Below, piece by piece: positions 25,871 through 34,813 of a DNA stretch of 63,892 bases. Numbering within the stretch: the first letter of the stretch is position 1; every line of letters starts with the position of its first letter. This stretch comes from Rikenellaceae bacterium (GTDB lineage: Bacteria > Bacteroidota > Bacteroidia > Bacteroidales > Rikenellaceae): contig SUZE01000012.1 of NCBI GenBank assembly GCA_015060075.1, positions 1-63,892 of the forward strand, read 5' to 3'. The notes under the pieces were generated by a model. The model did not search any database. It saw only the letters and a list, made by a program, of their open reading frames with translations, and was not told the origin of the DNA. A program made the translations under genes and the position numbers.

Positions 25871-26016
25871 TATGCTGCGCATCGGGCTTCTTGTTTGGCA
25901 AGAAATTCCCTCAATCATTTCTGATTTTTAGAGATTGTGTACTATCCCGAAGGTCTTTCTTTTGCGGTGCACCGCATCTCACGACTTCTGACGAGAAATT
26001 AAAAACGCATTTTAAG
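25871..26016. repeat. 146-bp direct repeat, copy 2
   Basis: Second copy of the 146-bp segment. It directly precedes the small ORF at 26021. Confidence 0.92.
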
Positions 26017-26020
26017 CCTT

Positions 26021-26344
26021 ATGAATAGTTCTCTTAGTCGTGTATCTGTTAAGGGTGGTATAGCTGTAAATTCGAATTATGATGCAGAGAAGGGTTATAT
26101 CAATATCAACGCTTTGGTTAAGGCGAAGGAGACCGCTGAATTCCGTATCGGAGCGCTACTTGAACGAAATTATATCCTCAACCCCAAACTCTTTGTAGTG
26201 GGCAGCCAACTCATCGTTGCGGTCCGAAAGAATAAGCAACTTGTCGCCCATCATCAACTCGGCACTGCCCTTCGGTACGAAGTAGTCGCCATCGCGACAC
26301 ACCATCACGACAAGCGTATTGTCGGGCAGCGACACCTTATTTAG
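26021..26344 (+). pseudogene. possible gene remnant of unknown family
   Basis: An ATG at 26021 opens 107 codons. The first ~45 residues (about 26021-26155) have normal-looking coding composition: SRVSVKGGIAVNSNYDAEKG, then a charged helix-like part with KAKETAEFRIG. The remainder is antisense to the 3' end of the antiporter gene, so the ORF is probably the 5' fragment of a lost gene fused to noncoding sequence. I do not recognise the family. It could also be a short real gene. Confidence 0.25.
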
Positions 26345-27649
26345 TGTGTTGCCCTCCGAGAGCATCTGCTCGGTTACGGCAATCTCGGTAAATGCCGAGC
26401 GCACCTTATCCTGCAATGCGCCCTCGAACTTACTCTCCTTCTCGGCGTATGCCAAGCCGAGCAACTCTGCCATACTGCTGACTGTTGTACCTTGTATCAC
26501 GAGCGAGATAATAGTCATGATGAATACCACATTGAAAACCAACTCGGCACCCTCGATTTTAGCCACCCAAGGGTATGTTGCAAAGATAATAGGCACGGCA
26601 CCTCGCAATCCTACCCACGAGATATACAGACGAGCCTTTTTCGTGAGTTTGCGGAATGGCGCAAGGCAGATGAATGTTGCGATAGGACGAGCCACAAGCA
26701 TAAGGAAAAGTCCCGCTACAACTCCCAAAATGATGGTTTGCAACTGTAACACCTCTTCGAGTGTTACAAGCAATCCGAGCATCAGGAACATAATAATCTG
26801 GAACAGCCATGTGATACCATCGAAGAAGGTGGTTACGGTGCGTTTATTTACGAGTTTGTTGTTTCCGACAATCAAGCCTGCGATATAGACCGCTAAGTAT
26901 CCGTTGCCCTTAATAAGTGAGGTGAACGAGAATGTGAAGAAGACGCACGCCAACAACAGCACCGAGTATAGCGATGCGTTGTCGATGTTTATTTTGTTGA
27001 TAATCCAAACCGAAGCACGGCCAAAGAGGTAACCAATCAAGGCGCCCACTGCCATCTGTATAACGAACATCAAGATAGCCCCTCCAAGACCTATTTCCTC
27101 GTTGCCTTCTCCTCCGAGCATCTTCACCAAGAGAATTACGAGGATATAAGCCATCGGGTCATTTGAACCACTCTCCAACTCCAACAGTGGTCGCAGATTC
27201 TCGCTCAAACCTTGTCGGCGAGTACGCAAAATGGAGAATACCGAAGCCGAATCGGTTGAAGATATGGTCGAAGCGAGAAGCAATGCCAACGGAAAAGATA
27301 ACTCAAAACCTATCACAGGAGCAATCAAATAGACAAAACCTCCGAGCAGTAGTGCCGTCATCAATACGCCTGCCGTAGCGAGGGTTATACCTTCGGGGAG
27401 TATCGGTCTGATTTCTGAGAATTTGGTATCCATACCACCCGAAAACAAGATGATGCAGAGCGAAAGCATACCGATAAATTGCGTCAATTCGGGTGAGTTG
27501 AACGAGAGAATATCGTAGCCAAAGAATAGTCCTACTGCCAAAAAGAGCAAGAGAGCAGGTGCGTTGAAACGATACGCCACCTTACCCGCCATCACGGCAA
27601 CAAACAGAAGAATTGCTCCAATTAGTAGGAAGTGTTCTGCATTTATCAT
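26156..27649 (-). CDS. K+/H+ (NhaP2/CvrA-type) antiporter
   Basis: 497 aa. An N-terminal CPA1-type Na+/H+ exchanger domain has about 12 hydrophobic segments (IILFSGGMDTKFSEIRPI and STISSTDSASVFSIL, with the Asp of the ion site). A C-terminal TrkA_C-like domain (about 415-497, including TEIAVTEQMLSEGNTLNKVSLPDNTLVVMVCRDGDYFVPKG) binds regulatory ligands. The architecture matches potassium/proton antiporters of the NhaP2/CvrA type, which export K+ or Na+. A phospholipase gene lies upstream, ending in 27665 on the same strand with a 15-base gap, so the two may be co-transcribed (pldA first). Confidence 0.88.
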   Translation of the reverse strand: MINAEHFLLIGAILLFVAVMAGKVAYRFNAPALLLFLAVGLFFGYDILSFNSPELTQFIGMLSLCIILFSGGMDTKFSEIRPILPEGITLATAGVLMTALLLGGFVYLIAPVIGFELSFPLALLLASTISSTDSASVFSILRTRRQGLSENLRPLLELESGSNDPMAYILVILLVKMLGGEGNEEIGLGGAILMFVIQMAVGALIGYLFGRASVWIINKINIDNASLYSVLLLACVFFTFSFTSLIKGNGYLAVYIAGLIVGNNKLVNKRTVTTFFDGITWLFQIIMFLMLGLLVTLEEVLQLQTIILGVVAGLFLMLVARPIATFICLAPFRKLTKKARLYISWVGLRGAVPIIFATYPWVAKIEGAELVFNVVFIMTIISLVIQGTTVSSMAELLGLAYAEKESKFEGALQDKVRSAFTEIAVTEQMLSEGNTLNKVSLPDNTLVVMVCRDGDYFVPKGSAELMMGDKLLILSDRNDELAAHYKEFGVEDIISFK

Positions 27650-27664
27650 TGTTTGAGTCGAATT

Positions 27665-28501
27665 TTAGTATAGGTGTAATTTGTTGTTCATCAGCGAGAT
27701 ACCAACTCGTATTTTGCTATGTCGCTTGTTGTAGTCGAGCATCGTTTCGCCATAGCCGTAGTTATATTGCACAAATAGGCAAGGTAGCCAATCCCCTCGT
27801 TTTGCCATGCGCCACGATGCCTCGACCTGCACATTGTACTTGGCAAATGTTACGGTCGGGTTTACGAGTGCGGTAACCGCTACACGCTCATTTCGGGTGT
27901 GGAATGTAGCCCACAACTGCATCACACCACGATAGCGGAAGTAGTGGCTGATGTTGTCACGGTCGTAATAGCCATACCATGCACGCCCTCCGAAACGCCA
28001 ATTGTCGAATGGCTCGTACAGACACGCCACCGTTGCATAGTTGAACGAACGGGATTGTTCGCCGTTTAGACCATTTGACTCATGCTCAATACCGAAGAGC
28101 AGGCGTAGGTTATCTCTTGTCTGCCACGCAACCCAAAATCCAGGGTTATAGGAGTTTTCACGGAAAGGACAAGACTCCTGATAGATATCCCAAAGGCTGC
28201 GTTGGGTGTAGGTGGCAAAAAAATCGACTTTGCCTTTTATACTCCACAAACGCATCGCCACACTCAACTGAAATTTGATGTCGGAGGTGTATTTCGATAC
28301 GGGTTTGTTGGTTGCAAAACCTGTAACCATGTAGTTCTGCTTCCACATGCCGATTACGGGGTAACGACTCTTTGGAGTTGAGGGTTGAGAGTTGAGGGTT
28401 GAGAGATTTTTCTCTCTCTTGTTGAGCGATAACGAGTCGGTCTGCTTTGCCGAAACAACAAAACAGAGCATAATAAACACTATTGCCAAAACTCTTTTCA
28501 T
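27665..28501 (-). CDS. pldA: outer membrane phospholipase A (OMPLA/PldA)
   Basis: 278 aa from ATG 28501 (complement); upstream in-frame codons are GCATTTT repeats. A signal peptide of about 18 residues is followed by a Ser/Asn/Pro-rich linker (KNLSTLNSQPSTPKS, residues 31-45). The beta-barrel then carries the OMPLA motif: YTQRSLWDIY (98-107), CPFRENSYNPGFW and the catalytic H140, S142 (HESNG) and N154, exactly two residues off the E. coli H142/S144/N156 triad. The enzyme hydrolyses phospholipids in the outer membrane and is active as a Ca2+-dependent dimer. The linker is made of CTCAACT-type heptamer repeats also found between genes. Confidence 0.9.
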   Translation of the reverse strand: MKRVLAIVFIMLCFVVSAKQTDSLSLNKREKNLSTLNSQPSTPKSRYPVIGMWKQNYMVTGFATNKPVSKYTSDIKFQLSVAMRLWSIKGKVDFFATYTQRSLWDIYQESCPFRENSYNPGFWVAWQTRDNLRLLFGIEHESNGLNGEQSRSFNYATVACLYEPFDNWRFGGRAWYGYYDRDNISHYFRYRGVMQLWATFHTRNERVAVTALVNPTVTFAKYNVQVEASWRMAKRGDWLPCLFVQYNYGYGETMLDYNKRHSKIRVGISLMNNKLHLY

Positions 28502-28514
28502 CTCTCGTCTAAAA

Positions 28515-28576
28515 ATTCTTAATTCTGCATTTTGCATTTTGCATTCTGCATTCTGCATTCTGCATTCTGCATTTCT
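28515..28576. repeat. heptamer repeats GCATTTT/GCATTCT
   Basis: Eight or so tandem GCATTYT units, read from the + strand as TTTTGCATTTTGCATTCTGC, lie between pldA and the TonB-like gene. They fill the pldA leader. Confidence 0.85.
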
Positions 28577-28583
28577 CTCGTCT

Positions 28584-29399
28584 TTATTGCGGAATAAAGA
28601 TATAAGTTATCGTTCCTCGTTGTTTTGCAGGGGCGGAGTTGTTGATGTCGAAACGGGAGTTGCGTGCCGACTCCACAGCCGTCTGTTGCATGCACTCATC
28701 GCCACCACTCTCAACCCATGCCGAAGTCACTTCGCCACGCTGATTGACCACTACCGATACAATAACCTCGCCACCACCTTCGCAACGATATGCGGGCTTT
28801 ACGAGATGACGACTATATCGTACGGGGTTTGTGAACGAAAAACTAACCGTAACACTTCCCTTGCGTTTGGTATCTTTACGCTCCTTGTCGCCATTGCTCT
28901 GCGAACGATTTTCGCCAATAGCATTCGCCTCACGCAAACCTCGCTCGTATGCCTCTCTGTTCGCCTTCATCTCTCGCTCGGTTGCCTCGGCGGAAGCATT
29001 TAAGGCTGAGGTATTTGTACCCTTTTCGTCTTCGAGATTTTCGTTCAGAGCATTTTCGTTCGATGAGAGGTTGCGGATAGAGTTCCAATCTATATTTTGG
29101 TTGTTGCGGCGCACCTCCTCCATCAGTCGGTCACGCTCCTCTTCGAGCAACTCGACAGCCCCCAAATCTATATACATTGTTTCGTTGGCTTTGCGGGTAG
29201 AGGTGCCTATTTTTGCCGAAACAAAGACTATCATTACTACCAAATATACGATAATCGTAACGCACAATCCGATACGATTATCATATATCCAACCCACAAA
29301 ATCCTCATTGCGATTGTCAAATGGCAGTCGCAACCTCTGTTTGCGAGGCTGAGGAGGTCGGGTAGCCTGTTTTTGTCTATCGTTGCTCATTTGTTCCAT
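28584..29399 (-). CDS. TonB-like energy transducer protein
   Basis: 271 aa from ATG 29399 (alternative ATG 29390). A cytoplasmic basic N-terminus is followed by one transmembrane helix (IGLCVTIIVYLVVMIVFVSA, about residues 44-63), an Asn/Glu-rich coiled linker with periplasmic predicted helices (NENLEDEK.., ATEREMKANREAYERGL), and a C-terminal TonB_C-like domain (VIVSVVVNQRGEVTSAWVESGG and AVESARNSRFD). TonB transmits proton-motive energy to outer-membrane receptors; here the receptors at 55.6 and 58.7 kb are possible clients. It has its own promoter (TAAATTTG, minus, 29420-29427). Confidence 0.82.
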   Translation of the reverse strand: MEQMSNDRQKQATRPPQPRKQRLRLPFDNRNEDFVGWIYDNRIGLCVTIIVYLVVMIVFVSAKIGTSTRKANETMYIDLGAVELLEEERDRLMEEVRRNNQNIDWNSIRNLSSNENALNENLEDEKGTNTSALNASAEATEREMKANREAYERGLREANAIGENRSQSNGDKERKDTKRKGSVTVSFSFTNPVRYSRHLVKPAYRCEGGGEVIVSVVVNQRGEVTSAWVESGGDECMQQTAVESARNSRFDINNSAPAKQRGTITYIFIPQ

Positions 29400-29419
29400 G
29401 ATATCCGCAAAATAGTACG

Positions 29420-29427
29420 CAAATTTA
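29420..29427 (-). promoter_or_regulatory. -7 box TAAATTTG for the TonB-like gene
   Basis: Minus-strand TAAATTTG 21 bases upstream of the start. Together with 29449-29456 it forms a divergent pair. Confidence 0.5.
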
Positions 29428-29448
29428 GTAATTTTCAAAAAAAAATCC

Positions 29449-29456
29449 TATCTTTG
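29449..29456 (+). promoter_or_regulatory. -7 box TATCTTTG for lpxC-fabZ
   Basis: TATCTTTG, 40 bases upstream of the lpxC-fabZ ATG. Confidence 0.65.
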
Positions 29457-29495
29457 TCAAGATTATACTTGTACTTTGACGAAATTTAGAAGATT

Positions 29496-30884
29496 ATGTC
29501 AGTAAAACAGAATACTCTCGGCGCCCCGATAACCTTTTCGGGCAAAGGACTCCATACGGGAGCGCAGGTTACGATGACCGTAAGTCCTGCACCCGAGAAT
29601 CATGGAATAGTATTTCGCCGTATAGATATTGCAGGTGCACCATCAGTACCGGCATTGTGTGAGTATGTTATAGACACATCTCGTGGTACGACAATCGGAT
29701 TGGGTGATGCTCGTGTAAGTACCATTGAACACCTTATGTCGGCACTTTGGACTCTTGGCGTAGACAATGCATTGGTCGATATCAATGCCCCCGAAACTCC
29801 TATTCTCGATGGCTCGGCAAAGGCTTATGCCGAGGAGATTTTGCGAGTTGGATTGGTTGAGCAGTCGGCTGACCGTAAATATTACGAAGTTACCGAAAAA
29901 CAGGTGTATGCTATTCCCGAAAAGGGCGTGATGTTGGCAATATATCCTAATGAGGAGTTCTCTGCATCAGTACATATCGACTTCAACTCGAAGATTATCG
30001 GTAATCAGTATGCTACATTCTCGCCGGAGGATAACTACTCCGAAAAGATTGCACCAAATCGTACATTTGTATTTTTGCATGAGATTGAGGCGTTGGCAAA
30101 TGCCGGTTTGGTAAAGGGTGGCGATGTTGATAATGCCATTGTCATAGTCGAAAATCCTGTTACGGAAGAGCAACTGAAACGACTTTCGACACTCTTCGAT
30201 AAGAAAGATATCCGAGTTACAGGTGGATATCTCAATAATCTCGAACTCCGTTCACGCAATGAGATGGCTCGCCACAAGTTGCTCGATTTGCTTGGCGACT
30301 TTGCTCTGCTCGGTATGCGTATCAAGGGTAGTGTGATGGCAACCCGCCCCGGACACTACGCCAATACGGAGTTTATGAAGCAGATTCACAACTCCATACG
30401 CCGTGAGGGTGTTAAACCTCGCTTTAAGTATGACCGCAAGAAGGCGCCATTGTTTGATGTTGTTGATATCCAGAAGATGTTACCGCATCGCTTCCCGTTC
30501 TTGTTGGTTGATAGAATCTACCACATGGACGAACTCTCGATAGCGGGCATTAAGCAGGTTACCATCAATGAGCCTTTCTTCCAAGGGCATTTCCCTTCCG
30601 AACCGGTAATGCCGGGAGTGCTTATTGTTGAGGCTATGGCACAATGTAGTGGTTTGTATGTATTGAGCAAGGTGGAGAATCCTGAGTTGTATTCGACCTA
30701 CTTCCTCCGCATTGATAATGTTCGTTTCCGTCACAAGATTGTGCCGGGCGACACGATGCAGATTGAGTGCGTCTTGGCAGAGCCGCCACGCCGTAATCTT
30801 GCCGATGTGGAGTGTAAGGTCTTTGTGGGCGACACTCTTGCTTGTGAAGCGACAATAGTGGCACAAATTATTAAAAACAAGTAA
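29496..30884 (+). CDS. bifunctional LpxC-FabZ (UDP-3-O-acyl-GlcNAc deacetylase / (3R)-hydroxyacyl-ACP dehydratase)
   Basis: 462 aa. Residues 1 to about 310 form LpxC, the zinc deacetylase that commits to lipid [29 protein letters not shown], and [14 protein letters not shown] with zinc ligands and catalytic Asp/His. Residues about 320-462 form FabZ, a hot-dog dehydratase with [13 protein letters not shown] (catalytic His) and [20 protein letters not shown]. The fusion is common in Bacteroidetes. It is followed after 183 bases by lpxA, which catalyses the preceding acylation step. The stop codon lies at the start of palindromic element f. Confidence 0.97.
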   Translation: MSVKQNTLGAPITFSGKGLHTGAQVTMTVSPAPENHGIVFRRIDIAGAPSVPALCEYVIDTSRGTTIGLGDARVSTIEHLMSALWTLGVDNALVDINAPETPILDGSAKAYAEEILRVGLVEQSADRKYYEVTEKQVYAIPEKGVMLAIYPNEEFSASVHIDFNSKIIGNQYATFSPEDNYSEKIAPNRTFVFLHEIEALANAGLVKGGDVDNAIVIVENPVTEEQLKRLSTLFDKKDIRVTGGYLNNLELRSRNEMARHKLLDLLGDFALLGMRIKGSVMATRPGHYANTEFMKQIHNSIRREGVKPRFKYDRKKAPLFDVVDIQKMLPHRFPFLLVDRIYHMDELSIAGIKQVTINEPFFQGHFPSEPVMPGVLIVEAMAQCSGLYVLSKVENPELYSTYFLRIDNVRFRHKIVPGDTMQIECVLAEPPRRNLADVECKVFVGDTLACEATIVAQIIKNK

Positions 30885-31007
30885 CAATCGTTCTGATTGG
30901 CTCTTTTTGCACGAGTGCATCGGACGCCAAATTCCTCACATAGGCTTACTATGCTGCGGATTTGTCGCCTAACATCGAACAAAAATAGCTCAATCATCTC
31001 CGATTTT
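30883..31007. repeat. palindromic intergenic element f
   Basis: Imperfect palindrome beginning at the lpxC-fabZ stop: AACAATCG and CGATTTT ends; tip CATAG-gctta-CTATG (30940-30954). It lies inside a likely operon (lpxC-fabZ, lpxA). Confidence 0.82.
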
Positions 31008-31029
31008 GAAATCGGGGAGAACGGAGGAT

Positions 31030-31066
31030 AATTTTGCATTTTGAATTTTTAATTTTGAATTTTAGA
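31030..31066. repeat. GCATTTT/GAATTTT-type repeat
   Basis: ATTTTGCATTTTGAATTTTTAATTTT-type repeat units end just before the lpxA start codon. Confidence 0.6.
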
Positions 31067-31067
31067 T

Positions 31068-31850
31068 ATGATTAGTCCTTTGGCTTATGTTCACCCAGAC
31101 GCAAAATTGGGCAACAATGTTACGGTAGAGCCGTTTGCGTATATCGCAGGCGATGTTGAGATTGGCGATGATTGTTGGATTGGTCCTGGCGCTGTTATTC
31201 ATGATGGCGCACGCATCGGTAAGCGCAACAAGATTCACACCGCAGCCTCAATTTCGTGCCTTCCGCAGGATTTGAAATTTGTTGGCGAGAAGACCACCGC
31301 TGTAATTGGCGATGACAACGATATTCGTGAGTGCGTAACAATCAGTCGTGGTACTGCTTCACGTGGAACTACGGTTGTGGGTAATGGCAATCTCCTCATG
31401 GCGTATGTGCATGTGGCACACGATGATGTTGTGGGTAGCCACTGCGTAATCGCAAACCGTGTATCGCTTGCGGGCGAGGTAGAGGTTGGTGATTGGGTTG
31501 TTATCGGTGGACACTCGGCTGTACATCAGTGGTGCAAGATTGGCGACCACTGCATGATTCAGGGCGGCTCGTTGGTGCGTCAGGATGTGCCACCGTTTGT
31601 GACTATGCGTGAGACCGGCTCGTATGCAGGTATTAATAAGTTGGGCTTGCAGCGCCGTGGCTTCACTGCTGAACAGATTGAGGCAATTCACAACATCTAT
31701 CGTATCATTTTTCAGAGTGATATGAACTTTACACATGCTTGTAATGAGGTGGAGCAGACTCTTCCACCGTCACCCGAGCGTGACTACATCTTGGAGTTCG
31801 TGCGAGCATCTCTGAGTGGTCGTGGTGTGATTAAGAAGTACGGCAGATAA
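31068..31850 (+). CDS. lpxA: acyl-[ACP]--UDP-N-acetylglucosamine O-acyltransferase
   Basis: 260 aa. LpxA transfers a 3-hydroxyacyl chain to UDP-GlcNAc, the first lipid A step. The left-handed parallel beta-helix is evident from hexapeptide repeats (for example ISPLAYVHPDAKLGNNVTVEPFAYIAG), and the C-terminus includes the helical LNKLGLQRRGFTAEQIEAIHNIYRIIF. It pairs functionally with LpxC upstream. A phosphoesterase gene follows 14 bases after its stop. Confidence 0.96.
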   Translation: MISPLAYVHPDAKLGNNVTVEPFAYIAGDVEIGDDCWIGPGAVIHDGARIGKRNKIHTAASISCLPQDLKFVGEKTTAVIGDDNDIRECVTISRGTASRGTTVVGNGNLLMAYVHVAHDDVVGSHCVIANRVSLAGEVEVGDWVVIGGHSAVHQWCKIGDHCMIQGGSLVRQDVPPFVTMRETGSYAGINKLGLQRRGFTAEQIEAIHNIYRIIFQSDMNFTHACNEVEQTLPPSPERDYILEFVRASLSGRGVIKKYGR

Positions 31851-31864
31851 CAGATACAGTAACT

Positions 31865-33019
31865 ATGAAAAAGTTTGTTTTAGCAGCACTATTGCTCTGT
31901 GGAGTATATTCTGCACAGGCGATTAAGATTATTCATGGTCCATATTTGCAGGCGGTAACCGATACCGAGGCTACGATTATGTGGGTAACCGATGTTGATG
32001 CGTTGTCGTGGGTTGAGGTTGCGCCCGAAGATGGCAAACACTTCTATTACAAGGACCGACAACACTTCTACCAAACACAGTTTGGAAAGCGTGTTATCGG
32101 CACTCTTCATCAGGTAAAGGTTACGGGTTTGGAGCCGGGGAAAAAGTATCGTTATGCCATTGCATCGAAGGAGGTACTTGAACAGAAGGGACACCGTATC
32201 CACTATGGAAATATTGTCTCGACAAATGTATATCGCAAAGGTGCGCAGACTATCCCTACACTCAATCCTTCGAAGGAGAGTATCGAGTTTGTGGTTATGA
32301 ACGATGTTCATGCCAATAATGAGAAGATGAATGCATATTTGACACACTGCTTCAAGAAGGGCGAAACCGATATGGTAATCTTCAATGGCGATATGGTGAG
32401 CAGCATTCCTTCGATAGAGACGCTCTACAAGGGATTTTTGGATACTGCGGTAAAGCACTTTGCGAGTGATGTTCCATTCTACTATGTGCGTGGTAACCAC
32501 GAAACTCGCGGCAAGTATTCGGGTGAATATTTGAAATATTTCCCGACTTCAACGGGCAAGCCATACTACACCTTCACTCACGGGAACACCTTCTTTATTA
32601 TGCTCGATGGTGGCGAGGATAAGCCGGATAATAATATCGAGTACTACGAAACGGCTGCTTATGATGCCTATCGTGCTGAGGAGGCAGAGTGGTTGAAGGG
32701 CGTTGTTGCGAGCGAGGAGTGCAAGAAGGCAAAGCGTCGTATCGTATTCTTGCACATGCCTCCTATCGAGGGGCACAAGATGTGGCACGGCACTCGTCTT
32801 ATTCAGGAGTTGTTTATACCGATTTTGAATAAGGCAAATATCTCGGTTATGTTGTGCGGCCATGTTCATAAGTACTCGTACCATACCGACCAGGCGGCGT
32901 TCCCTATCGTGGTGAACTCTAACGAAGATGCTTTGAAAGTGAAGGTTGATACCAACGGCATCAAGGTAGATGTTGTAGGTATGACGGGCGAGGTGAAGCA
33001 TTCCCACAACTTCCGCTAA
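31865..33019 (+). CDS. metallophosphoesterase with N-terminal purple acid phosphatase-like domain (copy 1)
   Basis: 384 aa with a signal peptide (about 19 residues, AQA-I). An N-terminal fibronectin-like domain (residues ~20-125, KIIHGPYLQAVTDTEATIMWVT) leads to a calcineurin-like phosphoesterase domain. All metal motifs are intact: NDVH (146-149), NGDM (174-177), GNHE (210-213) and CGHVH near the end. It is a secreted, metal-dependent phosphatase or phosphodiesterase. It lies right after lpxA (14 bases). A paralogue at 54105-55295 has lost several of these motif residues. Confidence 0.88.
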   Translation: MKKFVLAALLLCGVYSAQAIKIIHGPYLQAVTDTEATIMWVTDVDALSWVEVAPEDGKHFYYKDRQHFYQTQFGKRVIGTLHQVKVTGLEPGKKYRYAIASKEVLEQKGHRIHYGNIVSTNVYRKGAQTIPTLNPSKESIEFVVMNDVHANNEKMNAYLTHCFKKGETDMVIFNGDMVSSIPSIETLYKGFLDTAVKHFASDVPFYYVRGNHETRGKYSGEYLKYFPTSTGKPYYTFTHGNTFFIMLDGGEDKPDNNIEYYETAAYDAYRAEEAEWLKGVVASEECKKAKRRIVFLHMPPIEGHKMWHGTRLIQELFIPILNKANISVMLCGHVHKYSYHTDQAAFPIVVNSNEDALKVKVDTNGIKVDVVGMTGEVKHSHNFR

Positions 33020-33037
33020 AAGCCACATAAAAGTACA

Positions 33038-33167
33038 ATTTCTCGTGATAAGTCGCAATCTGCGGCGTATCGCTAAAAGTAAAAGACCTTGGGCTGTACG
33101 CTTAAAGTACTATCCCAAGGTCTTTTCTTCTGCAATACACCACATCTCACAACTTCTGACGAGAAAT
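33038..33167. repeat. palindromic intergenic element g
   Basis: Arms ATTTCTCGT and ACGAGAAAT; inner stem AGACCTTGGG/CCCAAGGTCT; tip GTAC-gcttaaa-GTAC (33096-33110). The stem sequence is unlike elements b-f, but its right half is found alone at 25662-25731 and 25931-26000. Confidence 0.83.
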
Positions 33168-33174
33168 AGGTTAT

Positions 33175-33350
33175 TCCAAAAATGGCATTGAATGGCATTT
33201 GGGCTTTCAGCCCTTAATGACATTTAATGACAGCGCACTCCAAGGAGTGCTTAATGACGGGCGCTTTGCCATTCAGCGAGTGTAACGAGCGCTTGCCATT
33301 CCTTGCCATTCAGCGACCAACGGGAGCGAATGCCATTTTGCTACGCTAAA
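33175..33350. repeat. array of short hairpins separated by TTAATGAC / TGCCATT spacers
   Basis: The segment alternates GC-rich hairpins (GGGCTttcAGCCC, GCACTCcaagGAGTGC, and GCGAGTGTAACGAGCGC-type) with AATGGCATT, TTAATGACA and TTGCCATTC spacers. No ORF runs through it. Similar arrays lie at 57815-57935 and 63807-63892. Confidence 0.65.
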
Positions 33351-33372
33351 AAGATAATGGCTAAAAGCCAAC

Positions 33373-33401
33373 AAAAAAGCCCTCCCGAAAGGGAAGGCTT
33401 T
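33373..33401 (-). terminator. terminator of the CoA-transferase gene
   Basis: AAAGCC-TCCC-gaaa-GGGA-GGCTTT hairpin; on the minus strand it is followed by TTTTTT (33373-33378). It lies 29 bases beyond the CoA-transferase stop. Confidence 0.85.
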
Positions 33402-33429
33402 GCATATACGATAAGTCTCGGTAACCCGA

Positions 33430-34740
33430 TTACTTTTTCATATACCCCTTAATATAGTGGTGGTGCGAGCCATATCTATTGAACGCAGCCTCGTCAAGAG
33501 CCTCTTGTGCCGATGGGTGAGCCACCGAGATAATAAGGCGAGCGCGCTCCTGCAAGCTCTTACCATACAAATCAACTGCACCATTCTCGGTTACAAACCA
33601 GTGAATGTGGTTACGAGTGGTTACAACGCCTGCACCCTCGGTGAGGACATCAGAGATTTTTGAAACGCCCTTGTTGGTAATCGAAGGCATAGCGATAATA
33701 GCCTTACCGCCCTTCGACAACGATGCACCATAGATGAAGTCAATCTGACCACCTACGCCCGAGTAGAACTTGCGACCGAGCGAGTCGGCACAAACCTGAC
33801 CTGTGAGGTCAACCTGCAATGCCGAGTTGATAGCGGTTACGCGGTCGTTCTTTGCGATGATAAATGGGTCGTTGGTGTAGCCCACATCCATCATCAATAC
33901 GCCAGGGTTGTCGTTGATAAAGTCGTAAACCTTCTGTGAACCCATCAAAAAGGTCGAAACCATCTTACCCTTATCGATATTCTTCGCCTCGCCATTGATT
34001 ACGCCCTTCTCTACGAGTGGGAGAACGCCATCAGCGAACATCTCGGTATGAACACCGAGGTTCTTGTGGTTACCGAGTTGTGCGAGTACAGCGTTAGGAA
34101 TAGCACCGATACCCATCTGCAATGTTGCACCGTCCTCGATAAGTCCTGCGCAGAGGTTACCAATCTTGGTCTCTACCTCGTTTGGCTCTGCAAAGTGAGC
34201 CTCTTCAAGTGGCTGGTCGTCCTGCACGAAGATATCAATCTTCGAGGAGTGAATCATCGCATCTCCGAACGAACGAGGAACATACTTGTTGATAACAGCG
34301 ATTACGGTGTCAGCGCACTCAACAGCTGCCAAAGTTGCATCTACCGAAGTACCGAGCGAAACATAACCGTGCTGGTCAGGGGTCGAAACCTGAATCATCG
34401 CCACATTACAAGGTACTGCGCCCGAACGATACAACTTCTGAGTCTCGCTGAGGAAAATTGGAATATAGTCGGCAAAACCTGCCTGAGTGGTCTTACGAAC
34501 ATTGCCACCCACGAAGAACGAGTCGAGTTGGAATACGCCCTCGAACTCTGCCTCTGCGTATGGTGCAGGACCTTCGGTGTGGAGGTGGTGGATATGCACA
34601 TCCTTCAACTCTCCTGCACGACCACGCTCGCACATAGCCTTAATCAAACACTGCGGTGCCGAAGCAACCGATGAAAGGTGGATGTGGTCGCCCGATTTAA
34701 TTGCTTTGACGGCCTCTTCCGGAGTAACAAATTTAATCAT
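33430..34740 (-). CDS. acetyl-CoA hydrolase/transferase family protein (4-hydroxybutyrate/butyrate CoA-transferase-like)
   Basis: 436 aa. The family I CoA-transferase catalytic Glu is in GVHTEMFADG at E233. GVGGQIDFIYGA and VTTRNHIHWFVTENG near the C-terminus are conserved in Cat2/AbfT-type and butyryl-CoA:acetate CoA-transferases. The enzyme moves CoA between acids in fermentation. The start at 34740 is 73 bases downstream (in transcription) of the infB stop, so it could be read from the rimP-nusA-infB operon. Exact substrate pair is unresolved. Confidence 0.87.
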   Translation of the reverse strand: MIKFVTPEEAVKAIKSGDHIHLSSVASAPQCLIKAMCERGRAGELKDVHIHHLHTEGPAPYAEAEFEGVFQLDSFFVGGNVRKTTQAGFADYIPIFLSETQKLYRSGAVPCNVAMIQVSTPDQHGYVSLGTSVDATLAAVECADTVIAVINKYVPRSFGDAMIHSSKIDIFVQDDQPLEEAHFAEPNEVETKIGNLCAGLIEDGATLQMGIGAIPNAVLAQLGNHKNLGVHTEMFADGVLPLVEKGVINGEAKNIDKGKMVSTFLMGSQKVYDFINDNPGVLMMDVGYTNDPFIIAKNDRVTAINSALQVDLTGQVCADSLGRKFYSGVGGQIDFIYGASLSKGGKAIIAMPSITNKGVSKISDVLTEGAGVVTTRNHIHWFVTENGAVDLYGKSLQERARLIISVAHPSAQEALDEAAFNRYGSHHHYIKGYMKK

Positions 34741-34766
34741 AGTTTCCTGAAAGTTTTAGGGTTTAT

Positions 34767-34801
34767 TTTAATTTTTAATTTTGCATTTTGCATTTTGCAT
34801 T
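34767..34801. repeat. heptamer repeat GCATTTT
   Basis: Tandem GCATTTT units between infB and the CoA-transferase gene, about 13 bases before the infB stop codon in + coordinates. Confidence 0.8.
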
Positions 34802-34813
34802 GGTTAAGCGAAA

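Noticed and set aside
25535..26016. Insertion sequence remnant
   Set aside because: No transposase codons or target-site duplications; the segments are better explained by the palindromic element family.
33175..33350. CRISPR array
   Set aside because: Repeats are 7-20 bases with palindromes and no unique spacers of constant size; no cas genes.
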